A stretch of 6,896 nt of DNA from Minisyncoccota bacterium (GTDB lineage Bacteria > Patescibacteriota > Minisyncoccia > Minisyncoccales > Minisyncoccaceae), in assembly GCA_028689175.1 (NCBI GenBank), contig JAQTWS010000027.1, positions 1 to 6,896 of the forward strand. Reading direction: 5' to 3'. The notes under the pieces were generated by a model. The model searched no databases, had not been told where the DNA came from, and was given only the letters and a program-made list of their open reading frames with translations. The position numbers were made by a program, and so were the translations under genes. Positions 6,373-6,896 of the stretch are shown here, one piece after another; the first letter of the stretch is position 1, and each line of letters begins with the position of its first letter.

Positions 6373-6896
6373 ATACTTTTTTAATACCAATCAAAAATGG
6401 TATGTTGTAAACTTTTAATTCTTTTTTTGCTTCGAGGTCGTCATCAAAAATATATTCCTTAGCCAAAACTTCTTCTAAAATTAAATTCTTTATATCCTTA
6501 CTTAAACTTCCTCCTTCACATTTTACCAAAATTCTATCATTTTTACTATAACCTAAATCTTTTCTCATTTGTTGAATATTTCTAATTATCTCTCTTGCCA
6601 TCCCTTCTTCTTTAAGCTCGTCTGTTAACTCAAAATTAAGTAAAACTTCTTCGCTAATATTATTATCAATTAGAATTTCTTTTACATTAATCTCATCTTT
6701 TATGATATCAATTAATCTTTTATCAATTTCTTTTTTAATTTTAGCAAAAGCAAGTGGCTGTCTTACTTTTATTCCTTTTTCCATCCTTTCGTTTAGAGCT
6801 AAATTAACGATTTCTCTTGCTTCTTTCATTTCATCCTCAAGCTTAATATCAATCAAATCATCTTTTAATTCAGGAAAATCACATAAATGAACACTG
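6362..6896 (-). CDS. ileS: Isoleucyl-tRNA synthetase, C-terminal part only (partial at window edge)
   Basis: The reading frame is open to the right edge and ends with TAA at 6364-6362, giving 177 visible residues. The edge begins SVHLCDFPE, the well-known (E)SVHL.D(W/F)PE sequence at the start of the IleRS anticodon-binding/C-terminal region, followed by EMKEAREIVNLALNER and KVRQPLAFAKI. The final part, DELKEEGMAREIIRNIQQ then MRKDLGYSKNDRI, matches the tail of the eukaryotic/archaeal-like IleS2 class (DUF5915-type). There is no CxxC zinc finger such as closes E. coli-type IleS1. A TTG at 6856 is an internal leucine codon, not the start. The enzyme charges tRNA-Ile with isoleucine; the catalytic and editing domains lie outside the window. 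The stop overlaps the start of the surface-protein gene by 11 bases, so the two are probably co-transcribed. Confidence 0.93.
   Translation of the reverse strand, partial: SVHLCDFPELKDDLIDIKLEDEMKEAREIVNLALNERMEKGIKVRQPLAFAKIKKEIDKRLIDIIKDEINVKEILIDNNISEEVLLNFELTDELKEEGMAREIIRNIQQMRKDLGYSKNDRILVKCEGGSLSKDIKNLILEEVLAKEYIFDDDLEAKKELKVYNIPFLIGIKKVYEN

Noticed and set aside
6373..6390. TTG at 6390-6388 as start of the surface-protein gene
   Set aside because: The ATG six codons later gives a normal Lys-containing signal-anchor N-terminus with a shorter overlap with ileS; the extra MVLKKY adds nothing recognisable.
936..6890. Plus-strand open frames (936-1139, 2381-2755, 4349-4537, 5363-5545, 5879-6289, 6702-6890)
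   Set aside because: Each lies opposite a well-supported minus-strand gene, has no recognisable motif or start signal and reads as low-complexity antisense of AT-rich coding DNA.

Overview
The window is AT-rich (roughly 30% GC by eye). All genes lie on the minus strand, tightly packed and with little intergenic DNA. Reading in the direction of transcription (right to left) the order is: 3' end of ileS (isoleucyl-tRNA synthetase); a membrane-anchored protein with several DUF11/CARDB-like beta-sandwich repeats; a frameshifted HTH-Fic gene; glyS (dimeric-type glycyl-tRNA synthetase); an M16 zinc peptidase; an AI-2E/PerM family membrane protein; and the 5' end of rsmI. The compact layout, short proteins, an ileS followed by an Ig-like-repeat surface protein, an IleRS ending without a zinc finger, a short single-chain GlyRS and the AT bias together suggest a Candidate Phyla Radiation (Patescibacteria, Parcubacteria-like) genome. 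That placement is an inference from gene content and style, not from a marker phylogeny. TGA ends three reading frames and does not occur inside the intact genes, so the UGA-as-glycine code of Gracilibacteria/SR1 is not supported.

Region 6896-4732 holds the ileS tail and the surface protein, whose start overlaps the ileS stop by 11 bases, so they are probably co-transcribed. Region 4731-3762 is the accessory part. It has a 57-base spacer with a 16-base perfect palindrome and a second copy of its right part, followed by a gene coding an N-terminal XRE-type HTH, an inhibitory-helix motif and an intact Fic catalytic motif. The gene is closed by a premature TAA seven residues after the last catalytic-motif arginine. 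The missing C-terminal helices of the Fic fold are present and open in the +1 frame down to a TGA at 3762-3764, so this is one gene broken by a small indel, or one that needs a frameshift. Region 3761-1 is a housekeeping block, glyS - M16 peptidase - AI-2E protein - rsmI, joined by 8- and 26-base overlaps and a 2-base gap. It probably forms one transcription unit from a promoter between the Fic remnant and glyS.

The housekeeping genes serve translation (charging of tRNA-Ile and tRNA-Gly, 16S rRNA methylation) together with envelope or proteolytic functions. The item most worth following up is the HTH-Fic locus with its putative operator, set as a single-gene insertion between two aminoacyl-tRNA synthetase units. 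I see no CRISPR array, tRNA, rRNA, insertion sequence or convincing terminator.
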